64,000 bases of DNA from Flavobacterium humi (lineage in GTDB: Bacteria; Bacteroidota; Bacteroidia; Flavobacteriales; Flavobacteriaceae): NCBI RefSeq assembly GCF_004745595.1, contig NZ_SRLH01000001.1:62001-126000 (forward strand), given 5' to 3'. Of the stretch, positions 24,517 through 32,607 are shown one piece after another. Numbering within the stretch: position 1 is the stretch's first letter; each line of letters starts with the position of its first letter. Both the position numbers and the translations under genes were made by a program. The notes below the pieces were generated by a model, which saw only the letters and a list, made by a program, of their open reading frames with translations, did not search any database and had not been told where the DNA came from.

Positions 24517-25328
24517 TATCGGTTATGGTTTTCAATGGCTTTTCGTACGTTGCCGTATTTTTCTAACAATGTTTTTGCCTGGTCATAACTGACGTTGATT
24601 TCTCCCATGATCATTTTTACGCCACGGTCAATCAATTTTACGTTACTCAATTGCATATCGACCATTTTGTTGCCTTTTACTTTTCCGAGTTGGATCATGG
24701 CAGCTGTCGAAATCATGTTAAGGACCAGTTTTTGTGCTGTTCCGGCTTTCATTCGGGAACTTCCCGTGACAAATTCAGGCCCTACGACCACTTCTATTGG
24801 GAACTGGGCTGTTTGTGACAATGGGCTTCCGGCATTGCAGGTAATGCATCCTGTAGGGATATTGTTTCTGTTGCATTGTTCCAGCCCGCCAATCACATAA
24901 GGGGTTGTTCCAGAAGCGGCAATCCCTATGACCATATCATTACTGTTGATATTCCATTGGGAGAGGTCTTTCCAGGCTTGTTCCTTGTCGTCTTCGGCGA
25001 ATTCGACGGCTTTGCGGATCGCGGTATCGCCACCGGCTATGATACCGATGACCAGATCGAACGGGACACCGAAAGTAGGAGGGCATTCCGAAGCATCTAC
25101 AATACCCAAACGTCCGGATGTGCCGGCACCGATATAGAACAACCGGCCTCCGTTTTTCATTTGGCTTACCACTTTGGAAACCAGCATTTCAATCTGCGGA
25201 AGCGCTTTTTCGACGGCAAGCGGAACGGTTTTATCTTCGTTGTTGATATGAGTTAGCAGCTCCTGTACCGGCATTTTCTCCAAATGCTCGTATTTTGAGG
25301 ATTGCTCGGTGGTCTTGGTAAAAGTCAT
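24516..25328 (-). CDS. murQ: N-acetylmuramic acid 6-phosphate etherase
   Basis: MurQ cleaves the lactyl ether of N-acetylmuramic acid 6-phosphate to give GlcNAc 6-phosphate and D-lactate, a step in reuse of cell-wall sugars. The 270-residue protein has the SIS-domain blocks FYIGAGTSGRLGIVDASECPPTFG (about residues 65-88, with the catalytic Glu in SECPPT), GIAASGTTPYVIGGL, and VGPEFVTGSSRMKAGTAQKLVLNM. The start at 25328 fits the family. A TAACTTTG -7 element lies at 25357-25364. The amidase at 54441 and the GH3 fusion at 59770 provide further wall-turnover enzymes in this window. Confidence 0.96.
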   Translation of the reverse strand: MTFTKTTEQSSKYEHLEKMPVQELLTHINNEDKTVPLAVEKALPQIEMLVSKVVSQMKNGGRLFYIGAGTSGRLGIVDASECPPTFGVPFDLVIGIIAGGDTAIRKAVEFAEDDKEQAWKDLSQWNINSNDMVIGIAASGTTPYVIGGLEQCNRNNIPTGCITCNAGSPLSQTAQFPIEVVVGPEFVTGSSRMKAGTAQKLVLNMISTAAMIQLGKVKGNKMVDMQLSNVKLIDRGVKMIMGEINVSYDQAKTLLEKYGNVRKAIENHNR

Positions 25329-25356
25329 GAGTATAACATTGCAGTTGACAAAGTTT

Positions 25357-25364
25357 CAAAGTTA
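25357..25364 (-). promoter_or_regulatory. Candidate -7 element for murQ
   Basis: The complement reads TAACTTTG, matching TAnnTTTG, 28 bp upstream of the murQ start. I see no TTG at the proper -33 spacing, so confidence is low. Confidence 0.3.
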
Positions 25365-25458
25365 TGAATTATAATTATAGTTATGAATTATAAGTTATGT
25401 CTTTGTTCTTGATTTTATTATTTTTTTTGAATGATAAGGATTGTTTAGAAAGATTGAA

Positions 25459-25526
25459 GAGATTCCTCTTTCGTCGGAATGACAAGATTACACAACGTTT
25501 TGTCATTCCGACGAAGGAGGAATCTC
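25459..25526. repeat. Inverted repeat with 26-bp arms
   Basis: The left arm (25459-25484) and right arm (25501-25526) are complementary at 25 of 26 positions, around a 16-nt loop. The core TCGTCGGAATGACA / TGTCATTCCGACGA is, from memory, a sequence widely scattered between genes in Bacteroidota. There is no T-run after the right arm, so it is not a typical terminator. Confidence 0.85.
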
Positions 25527-25713
25527 CATACGTTTCTTCTTTTCTTTTTACGGATCCTTTGGCTTTCTGACGCTCGCCTTTGAATACCAGGATGAAAGGA
25601 TGACTTGGAAAGATTGGTTTTTAATTCGCTAATTAACAAATCTGCTCATTAAATCCCATCACTAAACTTTTTTGACTCTTTGTTCTTGATTCTTGATTCT
25701 TTCTTCTGTACAC

Positions 25714-25804
25714 AGGCCTGCGTGAGGGATAGAGGCGGCATCCTTTTTTTGAGGCACGAAGAAAAAGATACAGCCGAAAGCCCGACCCTTGCGGTCACGC
25801 CCTG
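25714..25804 (+). repeat. Dispersed intergenic repeat, diverged copy 3
   Basis: Shares the layout of copies 1 and 2 read in the opposite orientation: GCGTGAGGGATAG at the left, then GGCATCCTTTTTTT, a short spacer, GAAAAAGATACAGCCGAAAG and a GC-rich end CCCGACCCTTGCGG. It lies directly after the stop of the zip transporter gene. Confidence 0.5.
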
Positions 25805-25806
25805 AA

Positions 25807-26475
25807 TTATACAAAACAGGCCAAGGCAACTCCTAATATGATCATCGAGATTTTGGCGATGTTGAATTTATGGCCTTCGCTGCTTTCAAAAATAATGGTT
25901 GACGAAATATGGAATAAAATACCGATAACAACAGCTGTGATTTCAGCGTAATACTGTGTCAGGGCTGGGAAACTGTCGGAAACCCACGTGCCTAAAGGAG
26001 TCATGACCGCAAAAGTGAGCATGAAAAGGAACAGGGCTATTTTATTTAATTCGGCGTTAAGGAAAAAAGTGGTCAGGATAATGGCAATAGGCAAATGGTG
26101 GATGGCAATCCCTATGGCTAAATCATGGTGATGGCCTACCGGAAAGCCTTCCAAAAGGGCATGGAGGCACAAACTGATAAACAGTGCCCAGGGGATTTGC
26201 GTCATTTTACCGTGGCCGTGGACATGGCCGTGTTCCGCGCCTTTGGAAAAAAACTCGAGTATGATCTGGAACAAAATACCGACCATGATATATATCCCGA
26301 TATTGTGGTGGTGGCTTTCGTATATTTCCGGCAACAGGTGGATTACCGTAAGTGACAGCAGGAATGAACCGCTGAAAGCCAGTAGCAATTTCAGGTTTTT
26401 CTTTCCTTTCGGCTTTAGCGAAATGGCTATGAAATAACCCAAAAGGACCGATAATAAAGGCAGGATATAATTCAT
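25807..26475 (-). CDS. ZIP family metal transporter
   Basis: A 222-residue integral membrane protein with about seven or eight hydrophobic helices. Family features are the His-rich loop between helices (HGHVHGHGKM near residues 84-93) and the metal-binding helices LHALLEGFPVG (about 104-114) and AIGIAIHHLPIAIILT (about 120-135), whose His/Glu residues line the ZIP pathway; INxxxE-like replacements are normal in bacterial members. It should move zinc or another divalent metal into the cytoplasm. The start codon overlaps the stop of the methyltransferase gene by 1 bp, so the two are co-transcribed. Confidence 0.9.
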   Translation of the reverse strand: MNYILPLLSVLLGYFIAISLKPKGKKNLKLLLAFSGSFLLSLTVIHLLPEIYESHHHNIGIYIMVGILFQIILEFFSKGAEHGHVHGHGKMTQIPWALFISLCLHALLEGFPVGHHHDLAIGIAIHHLPIAIILTTFFLNAELNKIALFLFMLTFAVMTPLGTWVSDSFPALTQYYAEITAVVIGILFHISSTIIFESSEGHKFNIAKISMIILGVALACFV

Positions 26476-27206
26476 TATTTAAAAATCATGATTAAGCGTT
26501 CTGATTCTTTTTTGTAGAATTTTCGCAGTTTGTAATCACCAAAAACATCCAGGAGGTAAATACCGGCTTTTTCCATCATGGCTTCAAAATCCGAAAGGGC
26601 CAAGGCTTGCACTTTTTCGGTATAATGGAATTTTTCGCCCTTGTCTTCAAAATCTATTTCTTTGTAAATATGCTTGTCTTTCACATAACGTTTGATATGG
26701 AAATCAATACCGTCGACGGTTTTGACTTCTTCTGGGACCAAATTTGGAATAACATAATCGGCATTTAAGAAATCAATCACCGCAAAACCATATTCGTTTA
26801 GGCTTTGTTTGATGGAAGACAACGTCTTGAAGTTATCCTCGTCATTTTCAAAATAACCGAAACTGGTGAATAAATTGAAGACCGCATCGTATTTTTCGTC
26901 AAAAGGAAGACGCATGTCATGTACCTTGAAATGCAGTTTCTCATTCGCATGCTGTGAAGCGATGGCGATGCTGTTTACAGATAAATCGGCGCCGGTCACC
27001 TCATAGCCCAATTGGTTCAGGTAAATCGAGTGGCGCCCTTTACCGCAGGCTAGATCCAATATTTTGGCTTCTTCGGGAAGGTTGAGGTAATGCGTAAGGT
27101 TATCCATAAAAAGATGTGCTTCGGCATCGTTTCTTTCCTTATATAAAATATGGTAATAAGGAGTGTCGAACCAACAGGAATACCAGGAAGCGCTATCTTT
27201 TTGCAT
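26475..27206 (-). CDS. Class I SAM-dependent methyltransferase
   Basis: A 243-residue soluble methyltransferase. The SAM-binding motif I is ILDLACGKGRHSIYLNQLG (about residues 45-63), motif II is VTGADLS, and the acidic loop DAVFNLFTSFGYFEND follows near 107-122. The F-xx-FTSFGYF block places it in the 'methyltransferase domain 25/11' type common in Bacteroidota; the substrate is unknown. It is translationally coupled to the zip gene and divergent from the THUMP methyltransferase gene. Confidence 0.88.
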   Translation of the reverse strand: MQKDSASWYSCWFDTPYYHILYKERNDAEAHLFMDNLTHYLNLPEEAKILDLACGKGRHSIYLNQLGYEVTGADLSVNSIAIASQHANEKLHFKVHDMRLPFDEKYDAVFNLFTSFGYFENDEDNFKTLSSIKQSLNEYGFAVIDFLNADYVIPNLVPEEVKTVDGIDFHIKRYVKDKHIYKEIDFEDKGEKFHYTEKVQALALSDFEAMMEKAGIYLLDVFGDYKLRKFYKKESERLIMIFK

Positions 27207-27224
27207 AGGATTTATTTAAGCCCA

Positions 27225-27243
27225 CAAATTTAATGTATTTTTG
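27225..27243. promoter_or_regulatory. Paired divergent -7 elements
   Basis: The complement of 27225-27232 reads TAAATTTG, facing the methyltransferase (start 27206), and 27236-27243 reads TATTTTTG, facing the THUMP gene (start 27357). Neither has an evident TTG at -33. The close back-to-back layout resembles that at 8435-8452. Confidence 0.35.
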
Positions 27244-27356
27244 CGGAAAATTATGTAGAGCCGGGAAGAGTTTATCACAGGGGCCTGCAAAATTCATGAA
27301 TGTATTAATTTTAAACAGGGCAATGGGATATTCTTATAGCCATTGATAGTGTGAAG

Positions 27357-28535
27357 ATGGAAAATTTTAAAATGATCGCCAAGACTTTTTTTGGCTTCGA
27401 AGAAATATTAGCAAAAGAATTACAGCAATTAGGGGCACAGGATGTGGAAATCGGGACCCGCATGGTCAGTTTCGTTGGGGATAAGGGATTTATGTACAAA
27501 GCCAATTTATCATTGCGGACTGCCCTGAAAATATTAAAACCAATTTTTTATTTCAGAGCTACGAACGAGCAAGGGCTGTATAAAGGGATACAAGGCATTG
27601 ACTGGTCTAAACACCTGAACTCCAGGAATACTTTTGTAGTAGATACGACGGTTCATTCCGATAATTTCAAACATACGCAATTCGTGGCCCAAAAAACCAA
27701 GGATGCCATTGTAGACCAGTTCAAGGCAAAATTCGGGGAAAGGCCGAGTGTGGATAAGGATTTTCCGGATTTACGCATCAACGTGCATATCGACAGGGAC
27801 CAATGTTCTGTTTCATTAGATAGTTCGGGTGCTTCCTTGCATCAGCGTGGATACAAAACCGCTACCAATATTGCTCCTATAAATGAAGTCCTGGCTGCTG
27901 GAATGCTATTGCTTTCGGGTTGGGACGGAAGCTCGGATTTCCTGGATCCGATGTGTGGCTCAGGGACTATCCTGGCAGAAGCGGCTATGATTGCGTGTAA
28001 TATTCCGGCCAATATCAACAGGAAAGAATTCGCTTTTGAAAAATGGAACGATTGGGACAACGAATTGTTCGACCAGATCATGAATTCACTCATGAAGAAA
28101 ACAAAAGAATTCCATTATACCATAAAAGGGTATGACAAAGCGCCAAGTGCCGTGATGAAAGCCAAGGACAATATGCGCAACGCCAACCTGGATGATTATA
28201 TTACCATTTCGGAGCAGAATTTCTTTGATACGGAAAAAGAGAACCAGGGCCCGCTGCATATGGTTTTCAATCCGCCTTACGGGGAACGTCTTGATATTCA
28301 CCTGGAGCGTTTTTACAGGGAAATAGGGGATACCTTAAAACAGAATTATCCTAATACCAATGCATGGTTTATCACTGCCAACCTGGAAGCCCTTAAATTT
28401 GTCGGGCTGAAACCTTCCAGGAAAATCAAGCTTTTTAACGGAAGTTTAGAAGCAAGATTGGTAAAATACGAAATGTACGCCGGAAGCAAAAGGACGAAAT
28501 TCAATCCGCCGGCAGGTCAAGAAAGCCAGGAGTAG
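27357..28535 (+). CDS. THUMP-domain RNA methyltransferase (RlmL N-terminal-domain type)
   Basis: A 392-residue RNA methyltransferase like the N-terminal module of E. coli RlmL, which makes m2G2445 in 23S rRNA. A ferredoxin-like/THUMP region comes first (FKMIAKTFFGFEEILAKEL..., about residues 1-160, with VDTTVHSDNFKHTQFVAQKTKDAIVD), then the Rossmann domain with DPMCGSGTILAEAAMIA (about 203-219), GYDKAPSAVMKAKDN and the catalytic NPPYGER (about 306-312). It lacks the C-terminal RlmK part. I use the ATG at 27357; a GTG two codons earlier is possible. Confidence 0.93.
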   Translation: MENFKMIAKTFFGFEEILAKELQQLGAQDVEIGTRMVSFVGDKGFMYKANLSLRTALKILKPIFYFRATNEQGLYKGIQGIDWSKHLNSRNTFVVDTTVHSDNFKHTQFVAQKTKDAIVDQFKAKFGERPSVDKDFPDLRINVHIDRDQCSVSLDSSGASLHQRGYKTATNIAPINEVLAAGMLLLSGWDGSSDFLDPMCGSGTILAEAAMIACNIPANINRKEFAFEKWNDWDNELFDQIMNSLMKKTKEFHYTIKGYDKAPSAVMKAKDNMRNANLDDYITISEQNFFDTEKENQGPLHMVFNPPYGERLDIHLERFYREIGDTLKQNYPNTNAWFITANLEALKFVGLKPSRKIKLFNGSLEARLVKYEMYAGSKRTKFNPPAGQESQE

Positions 28536-28593
28536 GTTTTCGGCCCTGATTTCAGCTTCAGGGTAACATTCATAACTTATAAATCATAATGTA

Positions 28594-28827
28594 ATGTCAA
28601 AAAAAACAAAATCGTTTCTATATAATTTCATTGGCTTTGCCATTATCTTTTTTACTGCCCGCTACCTGATTGCCACTTTTACTCATTTGGATGGGTATTG
28701 GCTTCCGCTTACGGCATTTGTGGCAGGCACGCTTCTGGCACCTAAATTCCAAACCGTACAAACCAAAGACGGAGAGAAATTATTTATGAGCTGGCTGTTT
28801 ATCAGAGGGTTTAAGGAAATAAAATAA
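28594..28827 (+). CDS. Small membrane protein of unknown function
   Basis: A 77-residue protein with two hydrophobic segments (about residues 8-28 and 33-49) joined by a short loop with THLDGYW, and a polar tail containing KDGEKLFMSWLFIRGFKEIK. I recognise no named family. It starts 58 bp after the THUMP methyltransferase gene on the same strand and converges on the membrane-protein gene at 28833, with only 5 bp between the stops. Probably co-transcribed with its upstream neighbour. Confidence 0.7.
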   Translation: MSKKTKSFLYNFIGFAIIFFTARYLIATFTHLDGYWLPLTAFVAGTLLAPKFQTVQTKDGEKLFMSWLFIRGFKEIK

Positions 28828-28832
28828 TATTT

Positions 28833-30242
28833 TTAATTGCCCGCTACATTCGGATTCGTACTGTTGTTTATCGTCAGTTGAACCGGAGGTGCAGCCGGTG
28901 GAGCTGTTTTTCCGGGTTCTTCTTTTTTTCCGGTAGCCCGCAACTGGACTATTTTCTGTAACAAATCAAACCAAAAAGGTGCACCAAGGCATATCCCGAA
29001 GGCAAGTAGCAGGAACCCGATCATTTTCCTGCCATGAAAAGAAGCGTCCAGGATGTAGCACACTTTGAGTTTGATCCAATGCTTGTCATATAACGCCTTA
29101 ACCGCTTCCTGATTATAATAAACAGTGCTGTCCTTATAGTTTTTCGGTGGAACGGGATTGTCTTTTTTGATGGCGGTTTCCAGGTGCTTTATCTCAGTGC
29201 CATATTTTGCATAAATGGAAATACTGTCTTTTTTAAACCCGTAATCTCCCCAGCCAAGAGCCAAAAGGTTATTCGCATCCTTAATGTCGCCGTTTAATTC
29301 CGATTTGATGTTTTCCACTTCGTTTGCATACACTTGATTTGGGATACTGTCCGTGTTTTTAGTAAGGTCCGTACTGGTTTTTTGTACCCTTGGGTCGTCT
29401 TTTAAGGCATCAACATCCCTTAAGGCTATTTCCACAAGTTTGCTCCGGGCATCTTTATCGGTGCTTAGTTTTCCGGAAATATCTAAAATATCTACATTAA
29501 AAGTAATGGCGATTATAATGCCCAGATAGAATAAGGTAAATTGTACCTGTCTTTTGTACCAGCCACTGATCCTGCTCATGCTGTCCTCAAACCATGTTTG
29601 CAATTGAAGGGTGAATGTTTCTATTGCCTGGCCGCTTTTTTCGAGGTACAAAGCCAGGATCTGCAATGTTTCGTGATCAATATAAATCCCTTTTTTCTTG
29701 AATTCCTCTTTCAGGCTTTCATCCGTAACACTTTGCAGGTACTGGACTAAATAGTCTATTTTAGTGATGGGTGGAAGTGCGTCAAAACCAGGCGATTGCG
29801 GGAAATTGGCTGTGATGTATGCTTCAATTTCCGTTTTATGGTCCTCTGCATAATCTTTTAGTACTTCAATCAGGATATCCGAAAAAGTTTCTTTGGAAAG
29901 ATACGAAGGGATCGAAAACCGGTTGGTGCATCCGTAATTTTTTATCAGGGGATGGTCGTAAAAATGATTGCCCAACTTTCCCTTTTCTTTTGGCTTATAG
30001 CCAATTATGGAAAAAACAAATTCCTTACAGGTATTCCCGATGCTTTTTAGGGTATTGTCCAAGATCCATCTTTTATGTTTCGAACCCGACAGCATACCGT
30101 CAATAATCCCTTTTTTGAGCATCCTGGCCCGCAAGGCAAAAAGTGTCGCTATGGCTTCATTTACAGAAGTAGCCAGCAAACTGTACAATAAAAAAATGAA
30201 AATTAAACCGATTGCCGTATCTAATACTGGAGAGTTGATCAT
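28833..30242 (-). CDS. Large membrane protein, uncharacterised family
   Basis: A 469-residue protein with an N-terminal hydrophobic helix (about residues 9-35, LDTAIGLIFIFLLYSLLATS then NEAIATLFALRARMLKKGI), a soluble part (about 40-215), a second helix (about 231-251) preceded by the block WFEDSMSRISGWYKRQ, another soluble loop (about 255-395), a helix at about 406-424 with FGICLGAPFWFDLLQKIVQLR, and a Pro/Ala-rich tail. From memory, the NE-A-A-x-L-R-A opening, the HFYDHPLI motif and the SGWYKR block recur in proteins of many unrelated bacteria that are listed only as hypothetical. No function is known to me. It follows the lysozyme-like gene by 26 bp. Confidence 0.8.
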   Translation of the reverse strand: MINSPVLDTAIGLIFIFLLYSLLATSVNEAIATLFALRARMLKKGIIDGMLSGSKHKRWILDNTLKSIGNTCKEFVFSIIGYKPKEKGKLGNHFYDHPLIKNYGCTNRFSIPSYLSKETFSDILIEVLKDYAEDHKTEIEAYITANFPQSPGFDALPPITKIDYLVQYLQSVTDESLKEEFKKKGIYIDHETLQILALYLEKSGQAIETFTLQLQTWFEDSMSRISGWYKRQVQFTLFYLGIIIAITFNVDILDISGKLSTDKDARSKLVEIALRDVDALKDDPRVQKTSTDLTKNTDSIPNQVYANEVENIKSELNGDIKDANNLLALGWGDYGFKKDSISIYAKYGTEIKHLETAIKKDNPVPPKNYKDSTVYYNQEAVKALYDKHWIKLKVCYILDASFHGRKMIGFLLLAFGICLGAPFWFDLLQKIVQLRATGKKEEPGKTAPPAAPPVQLTINNSTNPNVAGN

Positions 30243-30268
30243 AAGTGGGCTTTTTTTGAAAATAAGTG

Positions 30269-31171
30269 TTAGGCTGGAATGAATTCACCGGAACCGGCAT
30301 CGTATTTCATAGAAAACAATCCTTGGTCGGTTAATTTGGCCAGCGTATTTTTGACAGTGTTTATCCTGGGTTTATAGTTTGTTTCCCCTATCGTGCAGAG
30401 GTTTGAAAATGCTTTCTGATAATTTCCGTTGGTATTTAAAGCGGCAGCTATGCGGTCGTTTTTTGACCTTCCCTGGTGCCTGATGTCACAAATCATGGCG
30501 CACACGTAGGCAGGTGCATGATGGAGGTCAAAACGACTGTCGAGTGCTTTCATGTTTTCCTTGTAAAGTGTTATCGCAGTTTCTACCTGTATTTCTGTTT
30601 GTTGCGGATCATTAATGGTCCAATGTACAAAACGGGCGGCACAAATACGTTCCTGGGTTTCGATATCGTTTAGCGTAGGATTGAGGTAATCCATCAGGGC
30701 TTGTGTAGAATGGTCTGATTCCAGTTGGGAAAAGGTTCCATTATTGCTTTTGTAAAATATCCTTCCGTTTTGCAAGGCCAGTTTAGGGAAATACTCCCGG
30801 GCAACAGGCAATTGAAGCAATTTCTTAAAAAAAGAGACAAAATCACCGTTTGGAACATGGGCGGCATATTGCATGAAACCAAATGTGAATTTCGCCCTGT
30901 CATAGGTATTAAGGCATTTGAAGGAACCCTGGCTTTCCGCCATAGCAGTAGGATGGATGAAATAAGCCCAAAAGCCGTGCCTGGCTGCATGATCTTCCGG
31001 TTTGTATACTTGGCCGTTCGTAACGGTCGTGTTGAATAAGCCTAAATTCCCTTCATAATGAGTCCTGTACCCGATGATGAATTTTGCTTCGCCACTATTG
31101 ATCCGCTGTGCGCTGAAAGCCGTTCGGCCGTTGGGCAGGACATTGCTTGTAATAGTAAAATCAATTGCCAT
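30269..31171 (-). CDS. Soluble protein with lysozyme-like features, unknown function
   Basis: A 300-residue protein without signal peptide. Residues 60-110 read like the active-site region of lysozyme or lytic-transglycosylase folds: HPTAMAESQGSFKCLNTYD (candidate acid Glu79) followed by FTFGFMQYAAHVPNGDF, the position where such enzymes have a G-x-x-Q motif. The C-terminal third (about 190-300) is helical, with ICDIRHQGRSKNDRIAAAL. Residues 1-58 form a separate strand-rich part. I know no named family; an enzyme that cuts glycan or a phage-type hydrolase relative are guesses. It is upstream of, and probably co-transcribed with, the membrane protein at 28833-30242. Confidence 0.7.
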   Translation of the reverse strand: MAIDFTITSNVLPNGRTAFSAQRINSGEAKFIIGYRTHYEGNLGLFNTTVTNGQVYKPEDHAARHGFWAYFIHPTAMAESQGSFKCLNTYDRAKFTFGFMQYAAHVPNGDFVSFFKKLLQLPVAREYFPKLALQNGRIFYKSNNGTFSQLESDHSTQALMDYLNPTLNDIETQERICAARFVHWTINDPQQTEIQVETAITLYKENMKALDSRFDLHHAPAYVCAMICDIRHQGRSKNDRIAAALNTNGNYQKAFSNLCTIGETNYKPRINTVKNTLAKLTDQGLFSMKYDAGSGEFIPA

Positions 31172-31337
31172 TTTATGGTATAATTAAATGAAAGAAAAAC
31201 AATTACAATCCAGATTATATAAACGGTTGATAAAAATGAGGCCCGTAAATTTAATAAATAAAATAGTACGTTTTTTAGCGGGCTGAATATTTTATCGAAA
31301 TAAAAGAAGATCAGTGAATTAAGAGATTTTGTGGTAT

Positions 31338-31364
31338 AAAAAAACCGGACTCAAGGTCCGGGTT
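31338..31364 (-). terminator. Intrinsic terminator of the DUF6452-DUF6048 unit
   Basis: Stem CCGGAC / GTCCGG extended by AA/TT across a bulged G, 5-nt loop, with seven T on the minus strand. It begins directly after the DUF6048-like stop codon. Confidence 0.75.
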
Positions 31365-31365
31365 C

Positions 31366-32061
31366 TTATTTTTTGCTTTTATACAAAGGGATGAAATAAC
31401 TTAAGGTATAATTCCAGCCCACGCCAAATTTCCCGTCATATGTCCTGTTGAAACCCGGAATATATAAATTGTCAAAATTGTCCGGTTTTGTATTGGTAAC
31501 CAGGTAATTCAACCGGGCACTGAAGCCTCCGTAAAGATTATTGAAAAGTTTTACTTTCATTCCGGCAACCACTTCGATCCATTGCGCAGATAACCCGCTG
31601 TACTTTGTACCGGCCGTAATTGCCGGTGCTTCGGGGAAATAAGTTGAGGTATCGTATATTTTGTAACTATTCAGTTCCTGGCTGAAAGAACTCACGCCGT
31701 AACGCAGCCCTACATGGATCATATTTTCCATATCGAGCCAGTTTTCATAAGAATTATGATCGAACCCGACTTTGAAGTACGTCCCTTTGGTGGTAAAATT
31801 AAGCCTGGCATCGTCTGTGGTTTTATTTTCATTCCCAAGTTCCCCGGCAATGTATATTTTTTTGGTCAGACGGTAATCGCCCACCAGTTCCAGGCCTTTA
31901 TAATCCTTGTCGTAGAGCGTCCTGGCTATCTTTGATAAATCGGCACCCAAACGCAAACCGTAACGCTGTGTTTTGGGAACAATCGTGTCGGTTTTTTTAT
32001 TTTGGGCGAAAGCACCTGCCGCCAAAGACAAAAGCAGGATACTAAAAGAAAATCTTAACAT
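31366..32061 (-). CDS. DUF6048-like outer-membrane beta-barrel protein
   Basis: A protein of about 231 residues with signal peptide MLRFSFSILLLSLAAGAFAQ, then strand-rich sequence: YGLRLGADLSKIARTLY, KGLELVGDYRLTKKIYIAGELGNE, YFKVGFDHNSY, MIHVGLRYGVSSFSQEL, GLSAQWIEVVAGMKVKL and a final GVGWNYTLSYFIPLYKSKK. This is the pattern of a family I recall as DUF6048. In-frame Met codons at 32082 and 32070 are alternative starts; 32061 gives a clean signal peptide. Any of them makes the start overlap the end of the DUF6452-like gene (20 to 41 bp), so translation is coupled. Confidence 0.8.
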   Translation of the reverse strand: MLRFSFSILLLSLAAGAFAQNKKTDTIVPKTQRYGLRLGADLSKIARTLYDKDYKGLELVGDYRLTKKIYIAGELGNENKTTDDARLNFTTKGTYFKVGFDHNSYENWLDMENMIHVGLRYGVSSFSQELNSYKIYDTSTYFPEAPAITAGTKYSGLSAQWIEVVAGMKVKLFNNLYGGFSARLNYLVTNTKPDNFDNLYIPGFNRTYDGKFGVGWNYTLSYFIPLYKSKK

Positions 32062-32545
32062 GGACTTCATCTTCGTTAGCAATGTTATAATGTTGAATGG
32101 TAATTTCCTTAATCCAATTGTTAGGATCAGCAGTCAGGTTGATTCCGTTAGGGTTTGCAAGTGTGAAAAGCGTTTTGTAACCGCAGGCGCGGGAAATAAA
32201 AACATTATCCCGAGTATAATTGATCTCGAGTTTGTCTTCATTCCTGAGTGATACAATCGGGTTTTCAGCATCCAGGATGAAACTGTATTTGGTAACATCA
32301 TCGGTTATTTTTAGCGGTACTTCAATCTTGCTGACACCATCAAAAAGGATGCCTTCGGTCAAACCTTCGCCAACTATTGCCAAATCATTTACCGTTTTCT
32401 TTACCGTAGCATTGTTGTTGTCATAAAACTCCACGATCATTTTAGGCGTCGTAGGAGTAACCGGGTCACAGATATCGTCTTTTTCGCAGTTCCATAAAAT
32501 GAAAGCGAGGGCAAAAAAAACAGAAAACAATACTAATTTTTTCAT
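32042..32545 (-). CDS. DUF6452-like lipoprotein
   Basis: A 167-residue protein beginning MKKLVLFSVFFALAFILWNC (lipidated Cys20), followed by EKDDICDPVTPTTPKMIVEFYDNNN, a beta-rich core and ISRACGYKTLFTL before a C-terminal strand EDEVHVKIFF. This is the pattern of the flavobacterial family I recall as DUF6452. Function unknown. Its 3' end overlaps the DUF6048-like gene, and it follows rlmD by 62 bp on the same strand, an order I recall as conserved in flavobacteria. The start at 32545 is preferred to the ATG at 32587 because it begins the signal peptide. Confidence 0.82.
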   Translation of the reverse strand: MKKLVLFSVFFALAFILWNCEKDDICDPVTPTTPKMIVEFYDNNNATVKKTVNDLAIVGEGLTEGILFDGVSKIEVPLKITDDVTKYSFILDAENPIVSLRNEDKLEINYTRDNVFISRACGYKTLFTLANPNGINLTADPNNWIKEITIQHYNIANEDEVHVKIFF

Positions 32546-32607
32546 AATTTGATGTTGCTGCCGGATGAAAAAGCACTTCTGGTGCATGTTTACGGCAAAA
32601 TTATTCC

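Larger units (their letters stand above)
25329..25806. other. Gene-free stretch made of intergenic repeats
   Basis: The only gap over 300 bp in the window. From left to right it holds a possible murQ -7 element (25357-25364, minus), a 14-bp direct repeat GTTATGAATTATAA (25361-25374 and 25380-25393), an inverted repeat with 26-bp arms (25459-25526), short reiterations of TTCTTGA near 25683-25700, and a diverged copy of the dispersed repeat (25714-25804). I see no convincing coding sequence. Confidence 0.7.

Noticed and set aside
25445..25639. Small open frame of 64 codons in the gene-free gap
   Set aside because: It runs through the 26-bp inverted repeat and has no start signal or recognisable protein features.
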